Source: Accumulibacter sp. (lineage in GTDB: Bacteria; Pseudomonadota; Gammaproteobacteria; Burkholderiales; Rhodocyclaceae). From it: 61,299 nucleotides of DNA. Below, one piece after another: positions 25,461-33,991 of the stretch (positions within the stretch are counted from its first letter, which is position 1; each line of letters opens with the position of its first letter). The stretch lies in NCBI GenBank assembly GCA_017302455.1, contig JAFLDO010000030.1:1-61299 (forward strand), given 5' to 3'. Both the position numbers and the translations under genes were made by a program. The notes under the pieces are model-generated. The model worked only from the letters and a program-made list of their open reading frames with translations. It was not told the origin of the DNA and made no database searches.

Positions 25461-28106
25461 ATGAACGTGCCCGAACCTCGCCTCCTCGCCTGCCTGCTCA
25501 GCCTCGCGGCTGTAGGCCCGATTGGCTGTACCACTTCGCCATCCGGATCATTCCCAGACTCTCCGGCCCTCAACCCTTCCACGCAGCAGTTTGACGTCAA
25601 CCCCAGCCTCGATAGCCCACCCACAACGGATAGAGCCTCCAACGCGCCAGCATCTACGGTGCCAGAGGCTCTCCGCGATCCGTGGCCGCGCCCAGTCACG
25701 CTGGCCGGCGCCACGGCACTCGTCTATCTGCCCCAGATCAACAGCTGGCAGGGTAACCAGCTCAGCTTCCGTGCAGCCGTGTCGATCAAGGAGACGGGCT
25801 CGAGTGGCGAAACCTTCGGTGTGATCTGGGGCAGCGCGCGCACCGGCGTCGATCGCCTGACGCGAACCGTCTCGCTGGAGGATCTCACCCTGACGGAGGG
25901 CAAGTTCCCGACCGTCGCCGACACTGGGCTCGCCTACGTGCAGCAGTTGCGCACCCAGTTGCCGGCCGTGCTGGCGACGATGTCGCTCGACCTGCTGCAG
26001 GGCGCACTCGCCGCCTCGCAGACGGTGAAACCACGCCCGGTACAGGTCAATAACGATCCACCGCGCGTGATCGTCAGCGACACCCCGGCGATCCTCGTGC
26101 CGATCGATGGCACACCCAGTATCCAGGCTGTCCCGAACACGCGCTTCGAGCGGGTGATCAATACCCAGGCGCTGATCATCCGGAGCAAACGGGACAGCAC
26201 CTGGTACCTGCACGTTTTCGACGGCTGGCTGTCGGCCGGCTCGCTGGAAGGCCCGTGGACGGGCCCGTCCAGTGCTCCGTTCGGGCTGAACGACCTAGCC
26301 CGGCAACTGGCCGGCCAGGGGAGCGTGGACCTGCTCGATGGCGGCCCGCAAGCAAACCCGAAGCCATCCTTGAAAACCGGCGTGCCAACGATCTACGTCA
26401 GCCAGGTTCCGGCGGAACTGATCGTCTTCAAAGGTCAGCCGAACTTCATCCCGATCACCGGCACTGGCCTGCTGTGGGCGGAGAACACGACCGCCGACGT
26501 GCTCGTCAATACGGCCAACAACGACTACTACACGCTCCTGTCGGGGCGCTGGTACCGCGCCGCCGCGCTGAGCGGGCCGTGGGCCCACGTTCCATCGACT
26601 GCCCTGCCCGCCGACTTCAGCCGCATTCCCAAGAGCGCGCCCGCCGGCGTCGTCCTGCCCTCGGTAGCCGGGACGCCGCAGGCGCAGGAAGCCCTGATCG
26701 CCAACTCGATCCCGCAGACTGCCACCGTGCCGCTGAGCAACGGCCCCCGGTTCACGCCGGTATTCGATGGCGCGCCGCAGTTCGCGGCCATCGCCGGAAC
26801 GTCGCTGCAGTACGTGCGCAACGCCGACGTGCCGATCATCCTGGTGGCACCGAACAGCTACTATGCGGTCCAGGCGGGCGTCTGGTTCACTGCCGCCGGT
26901 CTCACCGGCCCGTGGCGAGTCGCCACCAGCGTACCGAGCGTCATCTATGACATCCCGGCCAGTTCACCGCTGCATTACGTGACCTACGTCCAGGTCTATG
27001 GCGCCAGCAGCGAGGTCGTCTACGTCGGCTATACACCGGGTTATCTCGGCACCGTCGTGGCACCTGATGGCGTCGTCGTCTATGGCACCGGCTACAACTA
27101 CGTGCCGTGGGTGGGCTCGGTGTGGTACGCCGCACCTTACACCTGGGGTCTGGCCGCGGCGCCGATCTACAACCCCTACGTCGGCTTCGGCTTCGGCTTC
27201 GGCCTCGGTCTGGCGACCGCCGCCTGGGCGGCACCGTACTGGGGCGGCGCCTACTACCACCCCGGCTATTGGGGCTATCCGTGCTGCGGCTCAACCAGTG
27301 CCAGCGTCTATGGGCACTGGGGCAACACCGTCTATTCCGGCAGCCGGAGCTGGTACGCGTCTGCCGATGGCCGGGTCGGCACGACGGCCACCGGGAGCTA
27401 CGCGAACCAGCGCACGGGAACCACCGGCTCGTATGCGGCGGGCCGCAGCTACAACCCGTATACCGGGGAAGCGCAACGGGGCTACGATCGGACGTTCGAC
27501 ACGCCCGGCGGCACGACCGGTAACGTCGCGCGCGGCGGAGCCTACAATAGCGAAACCGGACAGCGCGGCTACGCCTCGAGCGTGTCGGCCACCGGCCCCG
27601 GCGGCAGTTCGGTGTCCAAGACGACCGCGGCGACCGCCGGCCCCGAGGGCGTCGGTGCCCAGCACACCACGACCGCCTACGATGCGAGGACCGGACAAAC
27701 CAAGAGCTACACGTCCAGCGGGCTGTTCGGCAACCACTATGCCGGCGCCGACGGCAATGCCTACCGCAGCACCGATGGCGGCTGGCAGCAACACAGCTCG
27801 GCGGGTTGGCAGTCAGCCGCCGGCGACACCTCCTGGGCCGATCGCGAGCAACAAGCGCGCAGTAACGCGGACAGCCGTGCGAGTGGCTGGGGAAGTGGCG
27901 GCGACCGCTTTGGTGGTGACGGCTTTGGCGGTGCCGACCGATTTGGCGGCGGCGGTTTCGGCGGCGCGGATCGGTTTGGCGGCGGCGGTTTCGGCGGTGG
28001 AGACCGCTTTGGCGGTGGCGGCTTCGGCGGCCGCTTCGGCGGCGGCGGTTTTGGTGGCCGCTTCGGCGGCGGCGGTTTTGGTGGCCGCTTCGGCGGCAGG
28101 CGCTAG
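25461..28106 (+). CDS. Large lipoprotein with three ~110-residue repeats and a Gly-rich tail
   Basis: An 881-residue product starting at ATG 25461 (AAAAGGAT upstream). Signal peptide with lipobox ending PIGC. Three repeats each end in a YY-x(5)-G-x-WF/Y-x-A-x-x-L-x-GPW motif, at DNA positions about 26199-26258, 26522-26582 and 26856-26915, a spacing of about 330 bases. A Gly/Tyr-rich region follows, then a C-terminal tail of DRFGGGGFGG-type units. I recall similar proteins carrying the automatic label carbohydrate-binding family V/XII, a weak label. It should be exported and may be cell-surface or matrix material. A few segments such as FGFGFGLGL are very low complexity. Confidence 0.7.
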   Translation: MNVPEPRLLACLLSLAAVGPIGCTTSPSGSFPDSPALNPSTQQFDVNPSLDSPPTTDRASNAPASTVPEALRDPWPRPVTLAGATALVYLPQINSWQGNQLSFRAAVSIKETGSSGETFGVIWGSARTGVDRLTRTVSLEDLTLTEGKFPTVADTGLAYVQQLRTQLPAVLATMSLDLLQGALAASQTVKPRPVQVNNDPPRVIVSDTPAILVPIDGTPSIQAVPNTRFERVINTQALIIRSKRDSTWYLHVFDGWLSAGSLEGPWTGPSSAPFGLNDLARQLAGQGSVDLLDGGPQANPKPSLKTGVPTIYVSQVPAELIVFKGQPNFIPITGTGLLWAENTTADVLVNTANNDYYTLLSGRWYRAAALSGPWAHVPSTALPADFSRIPKSAPAGVVLPSVAGTPQAQEALIANSIPQTATVPLSNGPRFTPVFDGAPQFAAIAGTSLQYVRNADVPIILVAPNSYYAVQAGVWFTAAGLTGPWRVATSVPSVIYDIPASSPLHYVTYVQVYGASSEVVYVGYTPGYLGTVVAPDGVVVYGTGYNYVPWVGSVWYAAPYTWGLAAAPIYNPYVGFGFGFGLGLATAAWAAPYWGGAYYHPGYWGYPCCGSTSASVYGHWGNTVYSGSRSWYASADGRVGTTATGSYANQRTGTTGSYAAGRSYNPYTGEAQRGYDRTFDTPGGTTGNVARGGAYNSETGQRGYASSVSATGPGGSSVSKTTAATAGPEGVGAQHTTTAYDARTGQTKSYTSSGLFGNHYAGADGNAYRSTDGGWQQHSSAGWQSAAGDTSWADREQQARSNADSRASGWGSGGDRFGGDGFGGADRFGGGGFGGADRFGGGGFGGGDRFGGGGFGGRFGGGGFGGRFGGGGFGGRFGGRR
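27903..28103 (+). repeat. Gly-rich coding repeat array
   Basis: Four 11-residue (33-base) units of the form DRFGGGGFGG[A/G] (one with an Asp) run from 27903, the last one shortened, followed by 9-residue RFGGGGFGG units. Two of these, 28032-28058 and 28059-28085, are identical 27-base copies, and a third partial copy leads into the stop. Identical neighbours show recent duplication and a potential for repeat-number variation. Confidence 0.85.
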
Positions 28107-28161
28107 CGGCTCCTTTGCACCGGCGCCGTCAGTCGCCGGATCCCGCGCAATGGCGAGAAGT

Positions 28162-28190
28162 CCGGTACAGGCTGCCGAGGCCTGTACCGG
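28162..28190. terminator. Perfect 11-bp hairpin between convergent genes
   Basis: The arms 28162-28172 and 28180-28190 are exact reverse complements (ccggtacaggc and its complement) with a 7-base loop. It lies between the convergent ends of the large lipoprotein gene (stop 28106) and the next minus-strand gene (stop 28211). A bidirectional terminator is the natural reading, although no T run follows on either side. Confidence 0.6.
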
Positions 28191-28210
28191 CAAGACGGCG
28201 CGCCGGGGAC

Positions 28211-28903
28211 TCAGGGCGTCGGCACGACGCGGTAGTAGACGCCGTTGGCGCCATAGGCTGGCAGGAACCAGGTATTCCCGAGGAGGTAGTAGGTCGTGCC
28301 GTTGCGGGAAATGGCGGCAGCCCCCGGGGGCAACGCGGCGTAGTTCACACCGACGGCGTAAGCCGCCGCGGTGTTGACGCTGCCGGCAGCGTAACCCGAA
28401 GAGTACGCATTGGCACTGGCCGCAGCGGTGTTTGCCGAGGCGACAGCCGCACCGGCGGCCATGCCCACCACAGCGCCGGCAGCGGCTGCGCCAGCGCAGT
28501 TGTAGCAACCGGACGAGTAGTACGGTACGGCGACGGGCGGATGGTACGGCGCGTAAACGGGCGCTGCCGGGTAGGCGGGCGGGCGATAGGCAGCGGCCCC
28601 GTAGGATGTCGTGTGCACGGCGCCTGCCCCGTAAGCCCCGTAGGTGCTGCCACCGTACGCATTGGTATGCTCGGTGCCGCCGCCCCAGGCGTGCGCCGAA
28701 CTGCCCCCATACATGTTGGTGTGTTCCGTTCCTTCACCGTAGGCATGTGCCGAGCTGCCGCCAAAAGCGTTGGAGTGCTCGGTGGCACCCGGAACGTGCT
28801 CGGTACTGCCGCCAAAACGATTGGCGCTCGCCCAGGCCGCAGCCGGGCCGCTAGGCAGCGCGACGCCAAGCGCCACGGCCATGCCGATGATCGTCGATTT
28901 CAT
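28211..28903 (-). CDS. Secreted repetitive protein (GGS-x-EH repeats)
   Basis: A 230-residue product with a signal peptide (MAVALGVALPSGPAAAWA). The mature N-terminus is built of imperfect repeats of the kind NRFGGSTEHV, NAFGGSSAHA, NMYGGSSAHA and NAYGGST, about 17-20 residues apart with EGTEHTN linkers. A Pro/Tyr/Ala-rich middle follows. The C-terminus ends in TTYYLLGNTWFLPAYG, a motif resembling the YY-x-GxW motif of the convergent lipoprotein at 25461-28106. The family is not recognised. It follows the DUF2092 gene by 12 bases, so it is in an operon. Confidence 0.7.
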   Translation of the reverse strand: MKSTIIGMAVALGVALPSGPAAAWASANRFGGSTEHVPGATEHSNAFGGSSAHAYGEGTEHTNMYGGSSAHAWGGGTEHTNAYGGSTYGAYGAGAVHTTSYGAAAYRPPAYPAAPVYAPYHPPVAVPYYSSGCYNCAGAAAAGAVVGMAAGAAVASANTAAASANAYSSGYAAGSVNTAAAYAVGVNYAALPPGAAAISRNGTTYYLLGNTWFLPAYGANGVYYRVVPTP

Positions 28904-28915
28904 GGTTCGATCTCC

Positions 28916-29836
28916 TCAAGGGGTCTTCGTGGGCTGCGGCTTGGCCGCTGGCTTGCCGGCAGGCTTGGCCTTCGCCGGCGGCCGAAAGCCGCTCGCCGCC
29001 GAGCCACCCGGGTGAGCAAAAGCGATCGGGACCGCGCCGGCGAACTTGGTCGAGGTGAACGTGTCCGCAGCCACCACTGGATCAAGCTTCCAGTTGGACA
29101 GTTCCATCTGGTGGCGCAGGCGCAGCGGATCCCTGCGAAAGACGGCGCGCAGCATGCGCGGCAGCTTGTCCTCGGCGCCAATCCAGATCTGCACGAACAC
29201 ATTGTCGTTGACCAGGGCCACCATGTCGGTCGTCGTTCCGCCGATGACCTTGGACTGGCCGACGTAGAAGGCGACGGTCAGGCCCTCGGCGAGTGCCCTG
29301 TAGGGATCGGCAAGCACCACATCGCTGAACGGAAAGTAGATTGCCGCGCTGTCGAAAGCCGCTTTGAGTGTGGCATCGATCGTCGGCGGCGCCGCCGTGA
29401 CAGCGACCAGATTCTCGGCCGGGGCGAACGCCGTCATCGTCTTGCCATCGTAATAGAACTCCGACGCCGGTCCGTCGCCGAGCGTGATCACGCGCAGCTT
29501 GTCGGGCCGCTGCATGACCACCTCGGACATCGTCGTATAGGCCAGCGCGGGGCCAATGCGACTCGGGCTTTCGTAGGTCACCACCGCCGTGAACGACAGC
29601 GAACGTGCCGCTGCCAGACGCTCGCTCGTCGCTTTCAGCAAGTCAATCGCCTTGGCTTCGAGTTCCGGCTTGGGCGCGGGCGCCACCGCTTTGCTCGACG
29701 CCTTGGTAGTGGCCGCTTTCGCTGCCTTGCCGGCTGTCGGCGCGCTCGCTGACGGCTGCGCGTTGGCGCCGCCGGCAAAAAGAATGGCCACGGCGAGCAG
29801 CACGGCGCGGCCAAAGTATTGGTACGGGATCATCAA
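28916..29836 (-). CDS. DUF2092 family periplasmic protein
   Basis: The 306-residue protein has a signal peptide (VLLAVAILFAGGANAQ), an Ala/Lys-rich linker, then a domain of about 200 residues with repeated beta strands (ARSLSFTAVVTYES, KLRVITLGDGPASEFYYDG, VTAAPPTIDATLKAAFD). This is the DUF2092 pattern, thought to have a LolA-like fold; its function is unknown. A Pro/Lys/Ala-rich tail closes it. GAAGGAGGAG precedes the ATG pair at 29836 and 29833. Co-transcribed with the genes on both sides. Confidence 0.75.
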   Translation of the reverse strand: MMIPYQYFGRAVLLAVAILFAGGANAQPSASAPTAGKAAKAATTKASSKAVAPAPKPELEAKAIDLLKATSERLAAARSLSFTAVVTYESPSRIGPALAYTTMSEVVMQRPDKLRVITLGDGPASEFYYDGKTMTAFAPAENLVAVTAAPPTIDATLKAAFDSAAIYFPFSDVVLADPYRALAEGLTVAFYVGQSKVIGGTTTDMVALVNDNVFVQIWIGAEDKLPRMLRAVFRRDPLRLRHQMELSNWKLDPVVAADTFTSTKFAGAVPIAFAHPGGSAASGFRPPAKAKPAGKPAAKPQPTKTP

Positions 29837-29879
29837 GTTTCTCCTCCTTCAATCGAACCGACAAGCGGGCGACCCTAAG

Positions 29880-30164
29880 TTACGGGATCATCCCGCATTC
29901 GAACATCTTGTTGGCGATCGGACCCGCCACCCGGTTGATGAACTCCGTGCGCATCGCCGGATCGGCGCGCAGCCTCGCAACGGCTTCCTGCACCTGCGGC
30001 GACTTCGGTTCACCCTTCTTGATCCATAACTGCTCGCAACTCGATTGCTGGTACTTCTCGACGACCTTGCCGGCGATCATGTCGAGGATCGGAAACTGCG
30101 CAAAACTGACGCCGGCAAAAAAGACGGCCGGCACGGCGGCCAACAGCCAATAGCGTTTGGTCAT
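29880..30164 (-). CDS. Small secreted protein of unknown function
   Basis: A 94-residue product with a signal sequence (LLAAVPAVFFAGVSFAQ) and a ~75-residue, mostly helical mature part containing two cysteines (SSCEQLW, MFECGMIP). I do not recognise the family. GAGGAG sits just before ATG 30164. It heads a three-gene operon: this gene, the DUF2092 gene (43-base gap) and the repetitive secreted protein gene. Confidence 0.7.
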   Translation of the reverse strand: MTKRYWLLAAVPAVFFAGVSFAQFPILDMIAGKVVEKYQQSSCEQLWIKKGEPKSPQVQEAVARLRADPAMRTEFINRVAGPIANKMFECGMIP

Positions 30165-30506
30165 GATCTACTCCTCATCTCTGGAATTGATGGACACGCG
30201 CGCTGACGAGCCTGCGCGCCGCCACACTATATGCATTTCGTGTGCGCGGCGCCATTTTTTTCGACCAGTTCTGCGTGGCCGCTGTCGATACCCCAGCGAG
30301 GCCCAGGCTCGGGAGCGCTGCCGCCAGGTCTCCGGTGAATATCTTCCCAGTGCGCGAGCGCGCGGTTGAACACACGGCGCCAGAACAACCGAAAAGAGCG
30401 GCAAACACCTCGACGCTGGTGGCCGTCTCCCGGCGAAGCAGAGGTCGATGTATTCGATGCGTACTTGGTGTGGAAAAACTGAAACGGTCAAAGGGGAGAG
30501 CGCTCC
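30165..30506. other. Intergenic 342 bases, probable promoter region
   Basis: No gene is supported. On the minus strand a TATAGT box (near 30230, reading left) could serve as the -10 element of the operon starting at 30164, but no good -35 box is seen. A run of seven T at about 30253-30259 follows a short GC stem; I could not build a convincing terminator. An AAGGGGAG ribosome site (30491-30498) belongs to the broken gene at 30507. Confidence 0.3.
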
Positions 30507-30852
30507 GTGAGTTCAATGGCCATAGCGCTGATCGCGTTGATCGCGTTGATCGCCTTCATCGGCATTCCGGGCGGCCGGTGCATTACTCGGCTTGTTCCTG
30601 AGCGTGGCCTTCCCGCAGCATCACCTGAGCAGTGACTCAACGGAGACCGTGAGGCTGGGTGCGGGCCTCGTTGCCACCATAGCCGCCGTCGTTCGCGGCT
30701 TGTTCGTCGGCTCGGCCAAGAACTCGTTCGACGCCATGAACACCGGCATCACCGAGATGGGCGTCAGGACCATCCTAATCGCCCGCGTCCTCGCCCACTA
30801 CGGCCTGCAGGCGAACGAGGTGCGCAACGTGGCTGTAGGACTACAATGTTGA
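30507..30852 (+). pseudogene. DUF4239 (bestrophin-like) membrane protein, frameshifted and truncated
   Basis: A GTG at 30507 with AAGGGGAG upstream opens MAIALIALIALIAFIGIPGG. About 25 codons later the protein-like reading moves one frame, continuing ALLGLFLSVAFPQHHLSSDS, LGAGLVATIAAVVRGLFVG and NSFDAMNTGITEMGVRTIL to a stop ending at 30852. This is the N-terminal third of a DUF4239 protein, normally near 250 residues; the rest is missing. The 9-base ctgatcgcg/ttgatcgcg repeats just before the shift offer a slippage site. Confidence 0.7.
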
Positions 30853-30955
30853 CTGCCGCGCTCGGCCTGCATCCCGTCGAAGCCCGACGGGCCCCCTTTT
30901 TGTGACCTGATCCGTGGTCGCCTCTCGGGCGAGCGGATACCACCGGAGAAACACG

Positions 30956-31210
30956 ATGAAGACTATTGTCATGTCCCTCAGTGCCGCCTTGGTGATGATG
31001 GCCGCCGTCACCAAAGCCGACGCGGTTACCTGCGCCAACGGCGTCTATCGGGCCGGCTGTGCAGGACCCAACGGTGCGGTCGTCGCCCGCAAGCCGGTTG
31101 CGGTTGCGCCGGCACCGAAGGCCGTGGTCGTCGCGCCGGCGCCGAGAGCGGTAGTGGTCGCCCCGGCTGCCGGTTGCCGCTATGTCAACGGTGTCCGTGT
31201 CTGTCGGTGA
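30956..31210 (+). CDS. Small secreted Ala/Val/Pro-rich protein
   Basis: An 84-residue product from ATG 30956 with a cleavable signal (AALVMMAAVTKADA). The mature part has two cysteine-bearing ends (TCANGVYRAGCAGPNGAV and CRYVNGVRVCR) around a low-complexity centre of repeated APAPKAVVV and APAPRAVVV units. Similar short proteins occur in other proteobacteria as far as I recall, without function. It is isolated from its neighbours. Confidence 0.6.
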   Translation: MKTIVMSLSAALVMMAAVTKADAVTCANGVYRAGCAGPNGAVVARKPVAVAPAPKAVVVAPAPRAVVVAPAAGCRYVNGVRVCR

Positions 31211-31572
31211 TCGCGACGGCCAGCCCGGCAAGCCACAGTTCATCGAGTCCAGTTCACTCAGGCGCGAGCGATTGACGGCAACGGCGCGAGCCGCGATACT
31301 CATGGCCGCTCTGGTTTGCGCGCCAGCCGCGTGCTTAGCCAACTCACCCGGGTGCAGACCACGGCGATATCCTTGGCCTGGCGGCATTCACCAGCGGTCG
31401 ACCACGTCTCGGCGGCGACCACAGTGGGAATGCGCCCGGCCAGTTCCCAACACGCTCGCCATGTCGCTGGACCCGACGGCTTCCGACACGCGCCGTTTGT
31501 CGGGCCGGTAACCGACGAAGCCAGCGACACGCGCTATACCAACCCCAACCAAACCCCTTCAAGGAGACCTCG
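31211..31572 (+). other. Intergenic 362 bases, possible decayed secreted-protein gene
   Basis: A frame near 31270-31340 reads like a signal peptide (ATARAAILMAALVCAP), but the sequence after it loses protein character and no single frame continues. The last bases hold AAGGAGA, the ribosome site for ATG 31573. I see no RNA gene here; a gene remnant is possible but weak. Confidence 0.3.
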
Positions 31573-32016
31573 ATGTTCCGAAAGACTGCCTCTTACCTCT
31601 CGGCCCTGGTGCTGGCCGTCGTCCTTGCCGCTTGCGCGGCCCCCGGACAGCAAGCCGGTGAAGTCCAGATCCGCACCGGCGTCATCGAACAGATCACGAT
31701 GGTTCAACTGCCCAGCAATCATCATTCGGGGGTCGGCGCGGTGGTCGGTGGCCTGGCCGGGGTCGGCATCGGCAGTCTGATCGGTGCCGGTACCGGGCGC
31801 GACGTTGCGATGGTGGCTGGAGCCATTGGCGGCGCTTTCGCGGGCAACGAGATCCAGAAGAAGTACGACCAGCCGGTCCCGGGTCAGCAGATCATCGTCC
31901 GCGCCAGCAACGGTGTCCTGGTATCGATCACGCAACCCGTCAATCCAAATCTCTTCCAGGGCCAGCGCGTATATATCGAAGGCTACGGCGACGGCGCACG
32001 GGTCGTTTCGCGCTAG
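31573..32016 (+). CDS. SlyB/PcP-like glycine-zipper outer-membrane lipoprotein
   Basis: A 147-residue protein with a lipobox (VVLAAC), a beta-rich N-part and a central glycine-zipper 2TM stretch (VGAVVGGLAGVGIGSLIGAG then GAIGGAFAGNEIQKK). The C-terminal beta domain is VRASNGVLVSITQPV. This is the layout of the Rickettsia 17 kDa antigen/SlyB/PcP family of outer-membrane lipoproteins, which help keep envelope integrity. AAGGAGA precedes the ATG. Confidence 0.82.
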   Translation: MFRKTASYLSALVLAVVLAACAAPGQQAGEVQIRTGVIEQITMVQLPSNHHSGVGAVVGGLAGVGIGSLIGAGTGRDVAMVAGAIGGAFAGNEIQKKYDQPVPGQQIIVRASNGVLVSITQPVNPNLFQGQRVYIEGYGDGARVVSR

Positions 32017-32117
32017 GCCGCGAGGCGGTCGCCGGGCAGCGCGCCACCCGCCGGCACGCTGCCCCCCGGATCGCCACGAGGCGACATTACATTGACACTT
32101 GCGGCTCCCCTACGATC

Positions 32118-32504
32118 ATGACCCATCACGACTACCCGTCATCCCGCGTTCGACCACCCGGAGGGGCGCTGCTCGCCACCCTGCTTGCTGTCGTTGTCAG
32201 CGCCTGTGCTGCCGATGCGTGGCGGCCAGACCCACGCTACGAAGCATTCCTGGACCAGGTGCAGAACACATGCGGTACGGAGCGCATCGGCAGCAGAAGC
32301 ATCGGCTCCGACCTGATTCAGGACGCCTATTTCCTGGACGTGACATCGCGTTTCTACAACGGAGAAGTAACCCGGAACGACTACGCCAATTCCCTGGCTG
32401 GGTCGTTCGGCGGCGCTGCCGACGCGGCTGGCATCCTGTGCATTCTCGCTCAGGTTCCGAATCAGGCTTCCAGTCCGCCGCCGCGAATGCCGGGCTACAG
32501 ATAG
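32118..32504 (+). CDS. Putative lipoprotein, unknown family
   Basis: A 128-residue product with a signal and lipobox (LLAVVVSAC at about residue 30). The mature part contains two more cysteines (NTCGTERIG, GILCILAQ) and a segment DVTSRFYNGEVTRNDYANSL. I do not recognise the family. It lies 101 bases after the SlyB-like gene on the same strand. Confidence 0.6.
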   Translation: MTHHDYPSSRVRPPGGALLATLLAVVVSACAADAWRPDPRYEAFLDQVQNTCGTERIGSRSIGSDLIQDAYFLDVTSRFYNGEVTRNDYANSLAGSFGGAADAAGILCILAQVPNQASSPPPRMPGYR

Positions 32505-32714
32505 TCGGACCCGCGCCAGATGGCCGTCACCAAGGCCGAATCTGTCGGCGAGCGTTGCACCCGCCCAGTATCGGCCAGGACGCGAGGTGCGCAGGACGCC
32601 AACCCGATCGCCCGCGAGCAACCCCGGCTGTCGCTCCTGCCCGGCGGCGGGCGGTTTGAGCAAACGCCGGATGCCTGCCCGGAGAACCACAGAGGTGTCA
32701 AGGCGAGCAAATCC

Positions 32715-33257
32715 ATGGTGGCTCGAGCGATGACGGCGGCCTGGCTGCTCGCCCTGCCGTGCGTCGCGACGGCCTGCAGCCCGCATGTCGAGGCGCAACC
32801 CGATGGCGACTCGGCGTCATTGCGTCAGCACACTGACGCCTTCACGCGCTGCGAAATGACCGAGTCGAGTTACCGGGAGGTGGTCGGCAAGTGGTTGCGG
32901 CAGCGACCGACGAGCGCCCCTCCCTTGCGGGGCCTGTCGCTCGGGCGGGCATTCGATTACCCCTGGATCTCGCACCACCTCGCCGAGGTCGCACTGCGCC
33001 ATCCGCAATGGGCGGCGAGCCGCGGGAAAGCGCGTAGCGGCGGGCCAAACCAGTGGGTTGCCTCGGTGCTCTCGGAACCGGCCTTTCTGGCCCGCCTCGC
33101 GGTTCCCTTCACGGACACGCCATACGCGCCGGTCGCCGTGTCGGTGGAGAAAGTCCTCGTCGGCAGTGCGCAGGACGTCGCGCCGGAGTTGAATGCCGGC
33201 AAGCTGCTCGTACCGTTCGACGCGCAAGTCTGGCTCCATGTCGAGACCAGGCGATGA
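32715..33257 (+). CDS. Putative lipoprotein, unknown family
   Basis: From ATG 32715 the product is 180 residues, with a signal and possible lipobox (LPCVATAC, near residue 20). The mature part shows YREVVGKWLRQRP and SLGRAFDYPWISHHLAEVAL but no known domain. A longer in-frame version starting at 32520 would put 65 Arg/Pro-rich residues in front of the signal peptide and is less likely. No strong ribosome site is seen. Confidence 0.5.
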   Translation: MVARAMTAAWLLALPCVATACSPHVEAQPDGDSASLRQHTDAFTRCEMTESSYREVVGKWLRQRPTSAPPLRGLSLGRAFDYPWISHHLAEVALRHPQWAASRGKARSGGPNQWVASVLSEPAFLARLAVPFTDTPYAPVAVSVEKVLVGSAQDVAPELNAGKLLVPFDAQVWLHVETRR

Positions 33258-33330
33258 GCCCCGAGGCCAACTCGTGTCGGCTGTGCCGACAGCGCAATCG
33301 GCCAGCAGCGTTTGCCGTGGCAGGAACGCC

Positions 33331-33966
33331 GTGAACTGGAATCCTGCTCGTCTGCTCAACGCCATGAACGTGGCCATCTGGGGATGCCCGGCCGATCCCG
33401 TGCCGGCGTGGCAGCAGCATCCCGAGTCGCTGGTCGCAACCGGGGGCGAACCGCGACTCAGCAACCGGATGCGCGAGCGCCTTGCCCTGGGAATCATGGG
33501 CATGATCGGCGCGCACTACCTGAGCGGCCGGCCAGCATGGACTCTCAGGCAGCTATGTCAGGCACTGCAGGTACCGAGCCATAGCGTGGCGGCGATTCTC
33601 GACGCCTTGCAGGACGGCGGCCTGCTCGTGCAGAGCAGGGACAATCCGCGAGGCTACCTGCCGGCGCGCGACCTTGGCGCGGTCTCGGTAAAGCAGTTGC
33701 TGGACATCGTCCGCTCCGCCGGCGAAGACGGCTTCCTGAATCCGGCCGCGTTGCCGGTTTCCGCTACTGTCGAGCACGTCCTGCAGTCGATCGAGCGCTC
33801 GCTTGACAGGCCATTCCAGACCATGAGCATCATGGAACTCGCCGGCCAAGCGGCCGGGCACGACCACATCACGATACCGAACGGAAATTTGCTGAAGTCG
33901 GTGCAACAAGCGGCAGGTGGAGCGGGCGAAGGGAATCGAACCCTCGGCTCTAGCTTGGGAAGCTAG
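33331..33966 (+). CDS. Stand-alone C-terminal winged-helix domain of a YihY/BrkB-like protein
   Basis: From GTG 33331 the product is 211 residues. Residues about 50-125 (LALGIMGMIGAHYLSGRPAW, LCQALQVPSHSVAAILDAL, NPRGYLPARDLG) resemble the soluble winged-helix domain at the C-terminus of many YihY/BrkB membrane proteins. The ~300-residue membrane part of that family is absent; no such frame lies upstream. The reading frame runs into the tRNA-Gly gene on the other strand, and its last ~15 codons are complementary to tRNA sequence, so the natural stop has apparently been lost. Either a truncated gene or an independent regulator. Confidence 0.5.
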   Translation: MNWNPARLLNAMNVAIWGCPADPVPAWQQHPESLVATGGEPRLSNRMRERLALGIMGMIGAHYLSGRPAWTLRQLCQALQVPSHSVAAILDALQDGGLLVQSRDNPRGYLPARDLGAVSVKQLLDIVRSAGEDGFLNPAALPVSATVEHVLQSIERSLDRPFQTMSIMELAGQAAGHDHITIPNGNLLKSVQQAAGGAGEGNRTLGSSLGS

Positions 33967-33991
33967 GGTATTACCATTATACGACGCCCGC
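33921..33991 (-). tRNA. glyT: tRNA-Gly (anticodon CCC)
   Basis: A 71-base gene without encoded CCA. Acceptor arms 33985-33991 and 33922-33928 pair in all seven positions, with discriminator U. The anticodon stem CUAGC/GCUAG encloses loop UUCCCAA, so the anticodon is CCC, reading GGG. The T arm is GAGGG/CCCUU around UUCGAUU. The D arm is short, GUAU/AUAC. The symbol follows the E. coli CCC-type gene; other naming is possible. Confidence 0.93.

Noticed and set aside
27903-28103. Regular repeats considered as a CRISPR-like array
   Set aside because: The units are contiguous coding repeats in frame with the lipoprotein and have no spacers.
30240-30262. Possible Rho-independent terminator with seven T
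   Set aside because: The preceding stem is only about four base pairs; too weak to call.
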